From the NCBI RefSeq assembly GCF_008704555.1, contig NZ_CP023702.1, forward strand, positions 3,658,001 through 3,722,000: a DNA stretch of 64,000 bases. Direction: 5' to 3'. Numbering within the stretch: the first letter of the stretch is position 1; every line of letters starts with the position of its first letter. A program made the translations under genes and the position numbers. This DNA is from Streptomyces nitrosporeus. GTDB lineage: Bacteria; Actinomycetota; Actinomycetes; Streptomycetales; Streptomycetaceae. This document shows, piece after piece, positions 1 to 9,225 of the stretch. The notes under the pieces are model-generated. The model made no database searches, was not told the origin of the DNA, and saw nothing but the letters and a program-made list of their open reading frames with translations.

Positions 1-2343
1 GGCGTGGACGGCGTGGTCGAGTTCGTCGGTGGTCGCGGCGAGGCGGGGCACGACCTCGCGGGCCGCGAAGTGGAGGATGTCCGCGACGGCGGCGGGGAGC
101 CCGTCGGCGACCCGTCCGACGGCAGCGGGGTCCCAGCCGGCGTCCTCCATGGCCTGGACGAGGGCGCGGGCCCGCTCCTCTGTCTCGTCGGCCGCGGTGC
201 GGGTGGCGGCGGACTCGTCGAGGCCGAGCGCCTCGCGCAGCCCGGGGAGGGACGACGTACCGCCCCAGATCTGGCGGGCGCGCAGGATGGCGAGGACCAG
301 GTTGACGCGCTCGGGCCCGGCCGGGGCCCCGCCCAGGACGTGCAGGCCGTCGCGGATCTGGACGTCCTTGATCTCACAGAGCCAGCCGTCGAGATGCATG
401 ATGAAGTCGTCGAAGCCCTCGTCCTCGGGGCGGTCTTCGAGCCCGAGGTCGTGGTCCAGCTTCGCGGCCTGGATCAGCGTCCAGATCTGGGCGCGGACGG
501 CGGGCAGCTTCGCCGGGTCCATCGCGGCGATCTGGGCGTGCTCGTCCAGGAGTTGTTCCAGGCGGGCGATGTCGCCGTAGCTGTCGGCGCGCGCCATCGG
601 CGGCACCAGGTGGTCGACGAGGGTGGCGTGCGCCCGGCGCTTGGCCTGGGTCCCCTCGCCCGGGTCGTTGACCAGGAACGGGTAGACCAGCGGCAGATCG
701 CCCAGCGCCGCGTCGGGTCCGCAGGCGGCGGAGAGGCCGGCGTTCTTGCCGGGCAGCCACTCCAGGTTGCCGTGCTTGCCCAGGTGGATCATCGCGTCGG
801 CGCCGAAGCCGTTGTCCTCGGTGGAGGCGGCGATCCACCGGTAGGCGGCCAGGTAGTGGTGCGAGGGCGGCAGATCGGGGTCGTGGTAGATCGCGATCGG
901 GTTCTCGCCGAAGCCGCGCGGCGGCTGGATGAGGATCAGGAGGTTCCCGCGGCGCAGCGCGGCCAGCACGATGTCGCCCTCGGGGTTGCGGGACCGGTCG
1001 ACGAACATCTCGCCGGGGGCCGGGCCCCAGTGCTCCTCGACGGCCTCGCGCAGTTCGGCGGGCAGGGCCGCGAACCAGCGGCGGTAGTCGGCGGCGGGGA
1101 TACGGACCGGGTTGCGGGCCAGCTGCTCCTCGGTGAGCCACTCCTGGTCGTGGCCGCCGGCCTCGATCAGCGCGCGGATCAGCTCGTCGCCGTCGCCGGA
1201 GACCAGTCCCGGGATCTCCTCCTCGGGCCCGAAGTCGTAGCCCTCGGCGCGCAGCCGGCGCAGCAGGGCGACGGCGCTGGCCGGGGTGTCCAGGCCGACC
1301 GCGTTGCCGATCCGGGAGTGCTTGGTCGGGTACGCGGACAGGACGAGCGCGATCCGCTTCCCGGCGGCGGGGATGTGGCGCAGCCGGGCGTGGCGTACGG
1401 CGATCCCGGCGACGCGGGCGGCCCGCTCGGGGTCGGCGGCGTACGCGGGCAGGCCGTCCTCGTCGATCTCCTTGAAGGAGAACGGGACGGTGATCAGGCG
1501 GCCGTCGAACTCGGGGACGGCGATCTGGGTGGCGGCGTCCAGCGGGGAGACGCCCTCGTCGTTCTCCTCCCAGGCGCTGCGCGGGCCGGTCAGGCAGAGC
1601 GCCTGGAGGACGGGGACGTCGAGGCCGGTGAGAGCGCCCGCGTCCCAGGACTCGTCGTCGCCGCCCGCCGAGGCGGTGGCGGGCTTGGTGCCGCCCGCCG
1701 CGAGGACGGTGGTCACGATGGCGTCGGCCGCGCGGAGTTCGTCGATCAGCCCGGCTTCGGGGGTGCGCAGCGAGGCGACGTACAGCGGGAGGGGCCGGCC
1801 GCCGGCGTCCTCGACGGCGGTGCAGAGCGCCTCGACGAACGCGGTGTTCCCGCTCATGTGGTGGGCGCGGTAGTAGAGCACCGCGACGGTCGGCCCGGTG
1901 ACGTCCCGGGCGGTCCGCTCCAGCGGGCCCCAGGCGGGGGCGGCGGCGGGCGGGTCGAAGCCGTGGCCGGTGAGCAGCACGGTGTCGGAGAGGAAGCGGG
2001 CGAGCTGCTCCAGGTTGCCGGGGCCGCCGTGCGCGAGGTAGGCGTGCGCCTCGGCGGCGATGCCGATCGGCACCGTGGACGCGGCCATCAGCTGGGCGTC
2101 GGGGGCCTGTTCACCGGTCAGGACGACGACGGGGCGGCCGGTGGCCAGCACCTGGTCGAGGCCCTCCTGCCAGGCGCGCACCCCGCCGAGGAGGCGTACG
2201 ACGACCAGGTCGGTGCCCTCCAGCAGTTCGGGGAGGTCCTGGAGCGGGAGGCGGGAGGGGTTGGCGTACCGGAAGCCGACCGGGCCTCCGGCGGCGCGTG
2301 CGCTCAGCAGGTCGGTGTCGGACGTCGACAGGAGCAGGAACAT
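1..2343 (-). CDS. cobN: Cobaltochelatase subunit CobN (C-terminus beyond left edge)
   Basis: Large subunit of the ATP-dependent aerobic cobaltochelatase, which inserts Co(II) into hydrogenobyrinate a,c-diamide together with a CobS/CobT or ChlI/ChlD-type AAA+ pair that is not in this window. The minus-strand frame is open from the ATG at 2343 to the left edge, giving 781 codons. The family is usually about 1200 residues, so roughly the last third is missing. The CobN/BchH signature MIHLGKHGNLEWLPGKNAGL is encoded near 729-790. The N-terminus (MFLLLSTSDTDLLSA) and the chelatase body are colinear with the family. The ATG follows a GAGGAAGGG ribosome site at normal spacing. A cobalamin riboswitch lies directly upstream, so expression should fall when B12 is plentiful. 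The gene is divergent from cobG. The identification is firm. Confidence 0.96.
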   Translation of the reverse strand, partial: MFLLLSTSDTDLLSARAAGGPVGFRYANPSRLPLQDLPELLEGTDLVVVRLLGGVRAWQEGLDQVLATGRPVVVLTGEQAPDAQLMAASTVPIGIAAEAHAYLAHGGPGNLEQLARFLSDTVLLTGHGFDPPAAAPAWGPLERTARDVTGPTVAVLYYRAHHMSGNTAFVEALCTAVEDAGGRPLPLYVASLRTPEAGLIDELRAADAIVTTVLAAGGTKPATASAGGDDESWDAGALTGLDVPVLQALCLTGPRSAWEENDEGVSPLDAATQIAVPEFDGRLITVPFSFKEIDEDGLPAYAADPERAARVAGIAVRHARLRHIPAAGKRIALVLSAYPTKHSRIGNAVGLDTPASAVALLRRLRAEGYDFGPEEEIPGLVSGDGDELIRALIEAGGHDQEWLTEEQLARNPVRIPAADYRRWFAALPAELREAVEEHWGPAPGEMFVDRSRNPEGDIVLAALRRGNLLILIQPPRGFGENPIAIYHDPDLPPSHHYLAAYRWIAASTEDNGFGADAMIHLGKHGNLEWLPGKNAGLSAACGPDAALGDLPLVYPFLVNDPGEGTQAKRRAHATLVDHLVPPMARADSYGDIARLEQLLDEHAQIAAMDPAKLPAVRAQIWTLIQAAKLDHDLGLEDRPEDEGFDDFIMHLDGWLCEIKDVQIRDGLHVLGGAPAGPERVNLVLAILRARQIWGGTSSLPGLREALGLDESAATRTAADETEERARALVQAMEDAGWDPAAVGRVADGLPAAVADILHFAAREVVPRLAATTDELDHAVHA

Positions 2344-2384
2344 GCGCGTCAGCCCTTCCTCGGGGTGTCCACGCCCCGGGCGGT

Positions 2385-2490
2385 TGTCGGACGGCGGGAG
2401 TTCCTGGCTCACCCGGCCGGGGCCGGGCTCACAGTGGCGGGACCGCGCCGGAATCTCACCGGGCTTCCTCCCATGTCGCCGTCTGGCGAT
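2385..2490 (-). promoter_or_regulatory. Cobalamin (AdoCbl) riboswitch upstream of cobN
   Basis: Read on the minus strand, this leader carries the B12-box core: GGAAGCCCGGTGAGATTCC, then GGTCCCGCCACTGTGA, then GTGAGCCAGGAACTC. An outer helix can form between GACGGCG near 2484 and CGCCGTC near 2390. These are the conserved elements of the cobalamin riboswitch family. The core ends about 45 bases before the cobN ATG. The 5' arm may extend further, toward 2560. The element should repress cobN when adenosylcobalamin is bound, probably by hiding the ribosome site, but the expression platform was not resolved. I saw no second copy in front of cobG. Confidence 0.93.
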
Positions 2491-2643
2491 GGCGGGCCGA
2501 ATGGACCGCCGGTAGGCATAGTAGGCCGCGGGTGGGGGGTCCTGACCAGACGGCCTCGGGTGCGAAAGTGCCCCGCGGGGGTGTCCGGCAGGTCACAGTG
2601 ACGGCAGGGGTGCGGCTATGTCACGGTCTGTATGCTCGCCGCC

Positions 2644-3906
2644 ATGTCCGCAACCCCCCTGCCGCCGGACGCCGCGTGTACCCGAAGTGGCGGTGACGCG
2701 TGCCCCGGCACCCTGCGCCTGCACCGGGCCGATGACGGTGCGCTGGCGCGGATACGCATACCCGGCGGCATTCTGACGCCCCGTCAGGCGGAGGTTCTGG
2801 GAGAGGCCGCCGGGCGTCTCGGTGACGGTGGGCTGCACCTCACCTCACGCGGGAACGTGCAGCTGCGCGGCCTGGCCGAGGACGCCGGACCGGAGCTGGC
2901 GCGACTGCTGGGAGAGGCCGGACTGCTGCCCTCCGGACCCCATGAGCGGGTACGCAACGTCGTCGCCTCACCGCTCGCCGGGCTCGACGGCCGCGGAGCG
3001 GCGGACATCCGGCCGTGGCTGACCGGGCTGGACCGCCTGATCTGCGCGAGCGACCGCGCGACCGGGCTGTCCGGGCGCTTCCTGTTCGCCCTGGACGACG
3101 GCCGGGGGGACGTGGACGCGCTCGGCGCCGACATCACGCTGATCGCCCTGGCCGGCGAACGCGCGGCGCTCCGGGCCGGGGCCTCGGACACCGTCCTCAC
3201 CGTCCCGGCCGGCGACGCCCCCCGCGCGGCCCTGCTCGCCGCCGGGGCGTTCCTCGACGCGGCCCGGCCGACCGGCGCCTGGCGGGTGAAGGACCTCTCC
3301 GGCGACGTGGCCGCCGCACTCCCCGGCGAGGTGCTGCGGCGGCTGCGCCGGGCCGGTGCGGACGCCGTGGCCGGTTCCCGCCCCCGCCCGCCCGGGGCGG
3401 TCCCCCCCGAGCCGGGCCCGGTGGCGGGTTCCCCGGCCCTCTGCGTCGGCGTACCGCTCGGCCGGCTGGACGCGGCGCAGTGGCGGCTCCTGTCGGGCGC
3501 GGGCGAGCTCCGGCTCACCCCCTGGCGCGGAGCCGTCGTCACCGAGGGCGCACCCGGGCTCCTCGGTGAACTCGCGGCGGCCGGGCTGATCACCGGGCCG
3601 GACTCCCCGTGGGCCGGTGTCGGGGCCTGTATCGGCCGGCCCGGCTGTGCCAGGTCGCTCGCCGACGTACGGTCCCTGGCGGCCGCGGCCGTCGGGCCCC
3701 CCGGAGGGCTCCCCGTGTACTGGTCCGGGTGCGAGCGCCGGTGCGGCCATCCGCACGGGGAGTGGGTCGACGTGGTCGCCACCGCCGGGGGGCACCGGGT
3801 CTCCGTCGTGCGCGGGGAGCGGTCCGGCACCCCCGTGGCGGCCGGGGACGACCCGGCCGCGCTCGCCGCCGCGGTGGCCGCCGCGCGGGGCCCCCGTACA
3901 GCCTGA
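2644..3906 (+). CDS. cobG: Precorrin-3B synthase CobG
   Basis: Oxygen-dependent monooxygenase that converts precorrin-3A to precorrin-3B in the aerobic cobalamin pathway, using an Fe-S cluster and siroheme-like chemistry. The 420-residue product has two nitrite/sulfite reductase ferredoxin-like half-domains ([13 protein letters not shown] near residue 60). A C-terminal cysteine set, [17 protein letters not shown] then [15 protein letters not shown], fits a 4Fe-4S ligand pattern. Two in-frame ATGs exist (2632 and 2644). Neither has a strong ribosome site, and 2644 was chosen because it gives a family-like N-terminus. It is first in a cobG-cobH-cobIJ run and divergent from cobN. Confidence 0.93.
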   Translation: MSATPLPPDAACTRSGGDACPGTLRLHRADDGALARIRIPGGILTPRQAEVLGEAAGRLGDGGLHLTSRGNVQLRGLAEDAGPELARLLGEAGLLPSGPHERVRNVVASPLAGLDGRGAADIRPWLTGLDRLICASDRATGLSGRFLFALDDGRGDVDALGADITLIALAGERAALRAGASDTVLTVPAGDAPRAALLAAGAFLDAARPTGAWRVKDLSGDVAAALPGEVLRRLRRAGADAVAGSRPRPPGAVPPEPGPVAGSPALCVGVPLGRLDAAQWRLLSGAGELRLTPWRGAVVTEGAPGLLGELAAAGLITGPDSPWAGVGACIGRPGCARSLADVRSLAAAAVGPPGGLPVYWSGCERRCGHPHGEWVDVVATAGGHRVSVVRGERSGTPVAAGDDPAALAAAVAAARGPRTA

Positions 3907-3958
3907 CCAGCCAGTACTCCCAGCACCCAGCAGCCCTCACCGAGAAAGCGACATCACT

Positions 3959-4585
3959 GTGCATCAGTACGAGAAGGACGGACCGGCGATCTACCGCCAG
4001 TCCTTCGCCACCATCCGCGCGGAGGCGGATCTGGCCGGACTGCCCGCCGACGTGAGCCAGGTCGCCGTTCGCATGATCCACGCCTGCGGCATGGTCGACC
4101 TCGTACGCGACCTGGCGTTCTCGCCGGACGCCGTGGCCGCCGCCCGGGCGGCGCTGCGGGCCGGGGCGCCCATCCTGTGCGATGTGGCCATGGTCGCCAG
4201 CGGTGTCACCCGCAAGCGGCTGCCGGCCGGCAACGACGTGGTGTGCACCCTCTCCGACCCGGCCGTCCCCGGGCTGGCCGCCCGGATGGGCACCACCCGC
4301 AGCGCCGCCGCCCTGGAGCTGTGGCGCGACCGGATGGAGGGCGCGGTCGTCGCCGTCGGGAACGCGCCCACCGCGCTGTTCCGGCTGCTGGAGATGATCG
4401 AGGAGGGCGCACCCCGCCCGGCCGCCGTCATCGGGGTGCCGGTCGGATTCGTCGGGGCCGCCGAGTCCAAGGACGCCCTGGCCGCCCACCCGTCCGGGCT
4501 GGAGTACCTGATCGTGCGCGGCCGGCGCGGGGGCAGCGCCATCGCGGCCGCCGCCCTCAACGCGATCGCCAGCGAGGAGGAGTGA
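3959..4585 (+). CDS. cobH: Precorrin-8X methylmutase CobH
   Basis: Catalyses the 1,5-sigmatropic methyl shift that turns precorrin-8X into hydrogenobyrinic acid. The 208-residue product matches the family in length. It carries the expected N-terminus ([20 protein letters not shown]), the catalytic-histidine segment [11 protein letters not shown], the ILCDVAMV strand, and [14 protein letters not shown] near the C-terminus. The start is the GTG at 3959, about 50 bases after cobG stops, preceded by a weak GAGAAAG ribosome site. The stop overlaps the GTG of the next gene (GTGA), suggesting translational coupling. It is part of the cobG-cobH-cobIJ transcription unit. Confidence 0.96.
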   Translation: MHQYEKDGPAIYRQSFATIRAEADLAGLPADVSQVAVRMIHACGMVDLVRDLAFSPDAVAAARAALRAGAPILCDVAMVASGVTRKRLPAGNDVVCTLSDPAVPGLAARMGTTRSAAALELWRDRMEGAVVAVGNAPTALFRLLEMIEEGAPRPAAVIGVPVGFVGAAESKDALAAHPSGLEYLIVRGRRGGSAIAAAALNAIASEEE

Positions 4586-6120
4586 CCGTGAGCGAGCAGC
4601 AGCGCGCCGGCGGTACCGGTGCGGCCGGGCGGCTCTACGGTGTCGGTCTCGGTCCGGGCGACCCGTCGCTGATGACCCTGCGGGCGGTGCAGGTCATCGG
4701 CGAGGCCGATGTCATCGCCTACCACTCGGCCCGCCACGGCCGTTCCATCGCCCGTTCCATCGCGGCCGGGCACATCCGGCCCGACCACGTCGAAGAGGCG
4801 CTGGTCTACCCGGTCACCACGGAGACCACGGACCACCCGGGCGGGTACCGGGGCGCGCTGGACGAGTTCTACGCCGAGGCGGCGGACCGGCTCGCGGCGC
4901 ATCTGGACGCCGGACGCACGGTCGCGGTGCTCGCCGAGGGCGACCCGCTGTTCTACGGCTCGTACCAGCACATGCACAAGCGGCTCGCCGGCCGGTACGA
5001 GACCGAGGTCGTCCCGGGCGTCACCTCCGTCAGCGCCGCCGCCGCCCGGCTCGGCACCCCGCTCGTCGAGGCCGAGGAGGTGCTGACGATCCTGCCCGGG
5101 ACCCTGCCGGAGGAGGAGCTGACGGCCCGTCTGGCCGCCACGGACTCCGCGGTGGTGATGAAGCTGGGCCGCACCTTCCCGGCCGTACGCCGGGCGTTCG
5201 AGGCATCGGGCAGGCTGGCCGAGGCGCGGTACGTCGAGCGCGCCACCATGGCCGGGGAGCGCACCGGGCACCTGGCGGACACGGACCCGGACTCGGTGCC
5301 GTACTTCGCGGTCGCGGTACTGCCCAGCCGGATCGACGCGCCCCGGCCCTCGCCGGCGGCGGGGCCCGGCTCCGGTGAGGTCGTCGTGGTCGGCACCGGG
5401 CCGGCCGGACCGCTGTGGCTGACCCCCGAGACCCGCGGCGCGCTGGCCGCCGCCGACGATCTGGTGGGCTACACCACCTACCTGGACCGGGTGCCGGAGC
5501 GGCCGGGGCAGCGGCGGCACGGTTCGGACAACAAGGCCGAGTCCGAACGCGCCGAGTTCGCCCTGGACCTGGCGCGGCGCGGGCACCGGGTGGCCGTGGT
5601 GTCCGGGGGCGACCCCGGGGTCTTCGCCATGGCGACGGCGGTGCTGGAGGTGGCCTCCCAGGACGCCTACGCCGACGTGCGGGTACGGGTCCTCCCGGGG
5701 GTGACGGCCGCCAACGCCGCCGCCGCGAAGGCGGGTGCGCCGCTGGGCCACGACTACGCCACCGTCTCGCTCTCCGACCGGCTCAAGCCCTGGGAGGTCA
5801 TCGCGGAGCGGCTGCGCGCGGCGGCCGCCGCGGACCTGGTGCTGGCGCTGTACAACCCCGGTTCCCGCAGCCGTACCTGGCAGGTCGGCAAGGCCCGCGA
5901 CCTGCTGCTGGAGCACCGCTCCCCGGACACCCCGGTGGTGCTCGGCCGTGACGTCGGGGGGCCCGCCGAGAACGTGCGCACGGTGCGGCTGGCCGACCTC
6001 GATCCGCTGGAGGTCGACATGCGCACCATCCTCATCGTGGGGTCCTCGCAGACCCGGTGGGTACGGCGGGGCGACGGCCGGCAGATCGTCTGGACGCCCC
6101 GCCGCTACCCGGAGGGCTGA
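4582..6120 (+). CDS. cobIJ: CobI-CobJ fusion: precorrin-2 C20- and precorrin-3B C17-methyltransferase
   Basis: One 512-residue chain carries two SAM-dependent tetrapyrrole methyltransferases. Residues about 10-255 are CobI-like ([20 protein letters not shown], then [18 protein letters not shown]). Residues about 263-505 are CobJ-like ([66 protein letters not shown]). The fusion would catalyse the C20 and C17 methylations that flank the CobG step, with ring contraction at the second. CobI-CobJ fusions are known in actinobacteria. The GTG at 4582 overlaps the cobH stop, and a second GTG at 4588 is possible. It is last in its run, ending convergent with cobK. Confidence 0.95.
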   Translation: MTVSEQQRAGGTGAAGRLYGVGLGPGDPSLMTLRAVQVIGEADVIAYHSARHGRSIARSIAAGHIRPDHVEEALVYPVTTETTDHPGGYRGALDEFYAEAADRLAAHLDAGRTVAVLAEGDPLFYGSYQHMHKRLAGRYETEVVPGVTSVSAAAARLGTPLVEAEEVLTILPGTLPEEELTARLAATDSAVVMKLGRTFPAVRRAFEASGRLAEARYVERATMAGERTGHLADTDPDSVPYFAVAVLPSRIDAPRPSPAAGPGSGEVVVVGTGPAGPLWLTPETRGALAAADDLVGYTTYLDRVPERPGQRRHGSDNKAESERAEFALDLARRGHRVAVVSGGDPGVFAMATAVLEVASQDAYADVRVRVLPGVTAANAAAAKAGAPLGHDYATVSLSDRLKPWEVIAERLRAAAAADLVLALYNPGSRSRTWQVGKARDLLLEHRSPDTPVVLGRDVGGPAENVRTVRLADLDPLEVDMRTILIVGSSQTRWVRRGDGRQIVWTPRRYPEG

Positions 6121-6207
6121 CCCGGGGAACGGGAGTGGAAGGCGGGGGGTGGGACGGGGAGGGGCCGCGGGGCTCGCGGGCCCGGCCCTCCCGCCGCGTA
6201 CGCCCGG

Positions 6208-7080
6208 TCACGCACCGCCCCCGTCCGCCGGGCCCCAGGCCTCTGCTGCTCCGGCCTCTGCTGTTCCGGTCCCGGCCGTCCCCGTCCCGGCTGTTCCGGC
6301 CTCGGCGGTCCCGGCCGGCGATACCGGCGCGCCGAGGTTCCGCAGCCAGGCGACGGCTTCTTCGGGCGTCGCCGCCACCGGCACCCCCGCCGGAACGGGG
6401 GGCCGCCGGACCACGACCACCGGGAGACCGGCCTCGCGGGCTGCGGTGAGTTTGGGGGCGGTGGCCGAGCCGCCGCTGTCCTTGGTGACGAGGACGTCGA
6501 CGCGGTGGCGGCGGATCAGCTCCCGTTCGCCTTCCAGGGTGAACGGCCCGCGGTCCAGCAGGATCTCGGTACGGCCCGGCATCGGCGGCTCGGGGGCGTC
6601 CACCGAACGCACCAGGAACCACAGGGAGCCCAGTTCCGCGAAGGCCGCCAGGCCCATCCGCCCCGTGGTGAGGAACACCCGCCGGCCGAGGCCCGGGAGC
6701 AGCTTCGCCGCCTCCGCCAGATCCCCGGCCGTGTGCCAGCGGTCGCCGTCCGAGGGCACCCAGCCGGGGCGGCGCAGGGCGAGCAGGGGAACATGGGCTG
6801 CGAAGGCGGCCGAGGCCGCGTGGAAACTGATCGTCCGGGCGAAGGGATGGGTGGCGTCGATGACCGCGTCCACATGGTGCGCGCGGATCCACTCCGCCAT
6901 CCCGCCGGCCCCGCCGAAGCCCCCGATCCGCACCTCGCCCGGCGGCAGCGTGGGGCGGGCGACCCGCCCGGCGAGCGAGCTGGTCACCCGGATCCCGGCC
7001 GGCCCCTCCGGCGCGGCCAGCGACTGGGCGAGCCGCCGGGCCTCCGTCGTTCCGCCGAGGACGAGTACGTGCGGGATCAT
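6208..7080 (-). CDS. cobK: Precorrin-6A reductase CobK
   Basis: NADPH-dependent reduction of precorrin-6A to precorrin-6B. The ATG at 7080 begins with the family signature MIPHVLVLGGTTEARRLAQ. HVDAVIDATHPFA near residue 65 and VDVLVTKDSGGSATAPKL near residue 200 follow. The product is 290 residues. The last 45 or so form an Ala/Gly/Thr-rich tail (GTAEAGTAGTGTAGTGTAE) encoded by short repeats, which is longer than in most CobK proteins and probably dispensable. The frame stays open upstream of the ATG, but only through the translated 18-bp repeat region, so the ATG is preferred. The gene is divergent from cbiD with a 34-base gap. Confidence 0.94.
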   Translation of the reverse strand: MIPHVLVLGGTTEARRLAQSLAAPEGPAGIRVTSSLAGRVARPTLPPGEVRIGGFGGAGGMAEWIRAHHVDAVIDATHPFARTISFHAASAAFAAHVPLLALRRPGWVPSDGDRWHTAGDLAEAAKLLPGLGRRVFLTTGRMGLAAFAELGSLWFLVRSVDAPEPPMPGRTEILLDRGPFTLEGERELIRRHRVDVLVTKDSGGSATAPKLTAAREAGLPVVVVRRPPVPAGVPVAATPEEAVAWLRNLGAPVSPAGTAEAGTAGTGTAGTGTAEAGAAEAWGPADGGGA

Positions 7081-7101
7081 CGGTCGGTCCCTCCATTGAA
7101 C

Positions 7102-7174
7102 GGTGAGATCGGGCATGAGCGGTGAGTCGAGCGTGAACGGTGAGTCGGGCATGAGCGGTGAGTCGGGCATGAGC
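7102..7174 (+). repeat. 18-bp tandem repeat with stacked ribosome sites and start codons
   Basis: Four near-identical units of GGTGAGTCGGGCATGAGC run head to tail at the 5' end of cbiD. The first unit is one base longer and the second has GTG for ATG. Every unit contains GGTGAG followed 6-7 bases later by ATG or GTG. In-frame candidate starts therefore fall every 18 bases, at 7115, 7133, 7151 and 7169, encoding repeated Gly-Glu-Ser-Gly-Met-Ser. Confidence 0.85.
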
Positions 7175-8365
7175 GGTGAGGTCGGCACGGGCGGCGGAGC
7201 CGGCCCGGCCGGTGCGACGGCGGGCGGCGGTGACGCGGCGGGCGGTGCCGCGCAGGGCGGGCGCAGCGCCCAACTCAAGCACACCGGGCTGCGGCCCGGA
7301 TGGACGACCGGCGCGTGCGCGACGGCGGCCACCACGGCCGCGTACACCGCCCTGCTGACCGGCGGGTTCCCCGACCCGGTGACCATCACCCTGCCCCGGG
7401 GCCAGACGCCCGCCTTCGCCCTCGCCGTGGAGGAACTGGGCGACGGGCAGGCCACCGCGGGCGTGGTCAAGGACGCGGGCGACGACCCGGACGTGACCCA
7501 CGGAGCGCTCGTACGGGTCACGGTGCGGCTGCTGCCGCCGGGGTCCGGGGTGGTGTTCCGGGCGGGGCCCGGCGTGGGCACGGTGACGCTGCCCGGCCTG
7601 CCCCTGGAGGTGGGTGAGCCCGCGGTCAACCCGGTCCCCCGCCGGATGATGCGTGACCATGTGGCCCGGGTGGCGGCGGAGCACGGCGGCAGCGGCGACG
7701 TCGAGATCACGGTCTCGGTGGACGACGGCGAGGAGATCGCGCGTTCCACGTGGAACGTCCGCCTGGGCATCCTGGGCGGCCTGTCGATCCTGGGCACGAC
7801 CGGGGTCGTGGTGCCCTACTCCTGCTCGGCGTGGATCGACTCGATCCGCCGGGGAGTGGACGTGGCACGGGCGGCGGACCTGCGGCACGTGGCCGGGTGC
7901 ACGGGCTCGACCTCGGAGAGGACGGTGGTGGCCGAGTACGGGCTGCCGGAGCTCGCGCTGCTGGACATGGGCGACTTCGCGGGCGCGGTACTGAAGTACG
8001 TACGCCGGCACCCGGTGGAGCGGCTGACCGTGTGCGGGGGCTTCGCCAAGCTGTCCAAACTGGCCGCCGGCCACCTGGACCTGCACTCGGGCCGCTCCCA
8101 GGTGGACAAGCCGTTCCTGGCCCGGCTGGCCCGGCGGGGCGGGGCGGACGAGGAGCTGGCCGCGGGGATCGAGGCCGCCAACACCGGCCTGGGCGCCCTC
8201 CAGCTGTGCATGGCGGCCGGGGTGCCGCTGGGCGACCTGGTGGCGGTGACGGCCCGGGACCAGGCCCTCGCGGTGCTGCGCGGGGCACCGGTCGCGGTGG
8301 ACGTGATCTGCATCGACCGCGCGGGGGCGGTGGTGGGCCGCAGCGAGGTCCTCGGACCGCGCTGA
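7115..8365 (+). CDS. cbiD: CbiD, cobalt-precorrin-5B C1-methyltransferase type
   Basis: SAM-dependent C1 methylation with deacylation, known from the anaerobic pathway. Here it sits among aerobic cob genes and probably replaces CobF (inference). After a variable N-terminal extension, the CbiD core begins at LKHTGLRPGWTTGACATAAT. It continues with LPRGQ, VVKDAGDDPDVTHGA, the ILGGLSILGTTGVVVPYSC motif, VCGGFAKLSKLAAGHLDLHS and ANTG. The core is about 370 residues, as in the family. The start is ambiguous because four in-frame starts sit in the 18-bp repeats; 7115 was chosen as the outermost with a spaced ribosome site. It is divergent from cobK and convergent with cobM. Confidence 0.92.
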   Translation: MSGESSVNGESGMSGESGMSGEVGTGGGAGPAGATAGGGDAAGGAAQGGRSAQLKHTGLRPGWTTGACATAATTAAYTALLTGGFPDPVTITLPRGQTPAFALAVEELGDGQATAGVVKDAGDDPDVTHGALVRVTVRLLPPGSGVVFRAGPGVGTVTLPGLPLEVGEPAVNPVPRRMMRDHVARVAAEHGGSGDVEITVSVDDGEEIARSTWNVRLGILGGLSILGTTGVVVPYSCSAWIDSIRRGVDVARAADLRHVAGCTGSTSERTVVAEYGLPELALLDMGDFAGAVLKYVRRHPVERLTVCGGFAKLSKLAAGHLDLHSGRSQVDKPFLARLARRGGADEELAAGIEAANTGLGALQLCMAAGVPLGDLVAVTARDQALAVLRGAPVAVDVICIDRAGAVVGRSEVLGPR

Positions 8366-8366
8366 A

Positions 8367-8446
8367 ACCGGCGTACGGCCGCGCGGGACCGGCGTACGGC
8401 CGTACCAAAACCGGCGTACGGCCGTGCCGGAACCGGCGTACGGCCG
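8367..8446. repeat. Four spaced copies of ACCGGCGTACGGCCG
   Basis: Exact 15-base copies start at 8367, 8388, 8410 and 8432, a period of 21-22 bases. They fill the gap between the convergent stops of cbiD and cobM. The core CGTACG is itself palindromic. The position between convergent genes resembles REP-type or terminator-like repeats. Function is unknown. Confidence 0.85.
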
Positions 8447-8475
8447 CGGGGTGCGGCCGTACGAGGCCCCGCCGG

Positions 8476-9225
8476 TCAGCAGGTGTCGCGGTCGCGGTCC
8501 GGGGAGTAGAGGTAGCTGTCGCGGAACTGCCCGGCGCCCAGCGTCCGCCCCACCATGATCACCGCGGTCCGGATCACCCCGGCGGCCTTCACCTGCTCCG
8601 CGATCGAGTCCAGCGTCCCGCGCAGCACGATCTCGTCGGGGCGTGACGCCATGGCCACCACCGCGGCCGGGCAGCCGGCCCCGTAGTGCGGCAGGAGTTC
8701 GTCCACCACCCGGTCCACGTACCGGGCCGCCAGGTGCAGCACGATCAGCGCGCCGCTGCGGCCGAGGGTGGCCAGGTCCTCGCCCTCGGGCATCGCGGTG
8801 GCCCGCTGGGCGACCCGGGTGAGGATCACCGTCTGGCCGACCGTGGGTACGGTCAGCTCCCGCTTCAGGGCCGCCGCGGCCGCCGCGAACGCGGGCACCC
8901 CGGGCACCACCTCGTAGGGCACCTCCGCCTCGTCGAGGCGCCGCATCTGCTCGTTGACGGCGCTGAACACCGAGGGGTCCCCCGAGTGGAGCCGCGCCAC
9001 GTCCTGCCCGGCCCGGTGGGCGGCGACCAGTTCGGCGGTGATCTGCTCGATGTCGAGCCGCGCGGTGTCCACCAGGCGCGCGTCCGCGGGGCATTCGGCG
9101 AGGAGCTCGGTGGGTACCAGACTGCCCGCGTACAGGCAGACCGGGCTGGCGGCGAGGATCCGGGCACCGCGCACCGTGATCAGGTCGGCGGCCCCGGGGC
9201 CAGCGCCGATGAAGTACACGGTCAT
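8476..9225 (-). CDS. cobM: Precorrin-4 C11-methyltransferase CobM
   Basis: SAM-dependent C11 methylation of precorrin-4. The 249-residue product opens with MTVYFIGAGPGAADLITVRG. It carries VCLYAGSLVPTELL, ARLHSGDPSVFSAVNEQM, VVPGVPAFAAAAAALKREL and LHLAARYVDRVV, all characteristic of CobM/CbiF. The ATG at 9225 follows an excellent AGGAGG site and overlaps the cobL stop by four bases (ATGA), so cobL and cobM are probably translationally coupled. It ends convergent with cbiD across the 15-base repeats. Confidence 0.96.
   Translation of the reverse strand: MTVYFIGAGPGAADLITVRGARILAASPVCLYAGSLVPTELLAECPADARLVDTARLDIEQITAELVAAHRAGQDVARLHSGDPSVFSAVNEQMRRLDEAEVPYEVVPGVPAFAAAAAALKRELTVPTVGQTVILTRVAQRATAMPEGEDLATLGRSGALIVLHLAARYVDRVVDELLPHYGAGCPAAVVAMASRPDEIVLRGTLDSIAEQVKAAGVIRTAVIMVGRTLGAGQFRDSYLYSPDRDRDTC

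Noticed and set aside
4..2601. Very long plus-strand open frame (865 codons) opposite cobN
   Set aside because: It is the antisense shadow of cobN: low-complexity Gly/Val/Arg-rich sequence with no domain, while the minus strand encodes clear CobN motifs.
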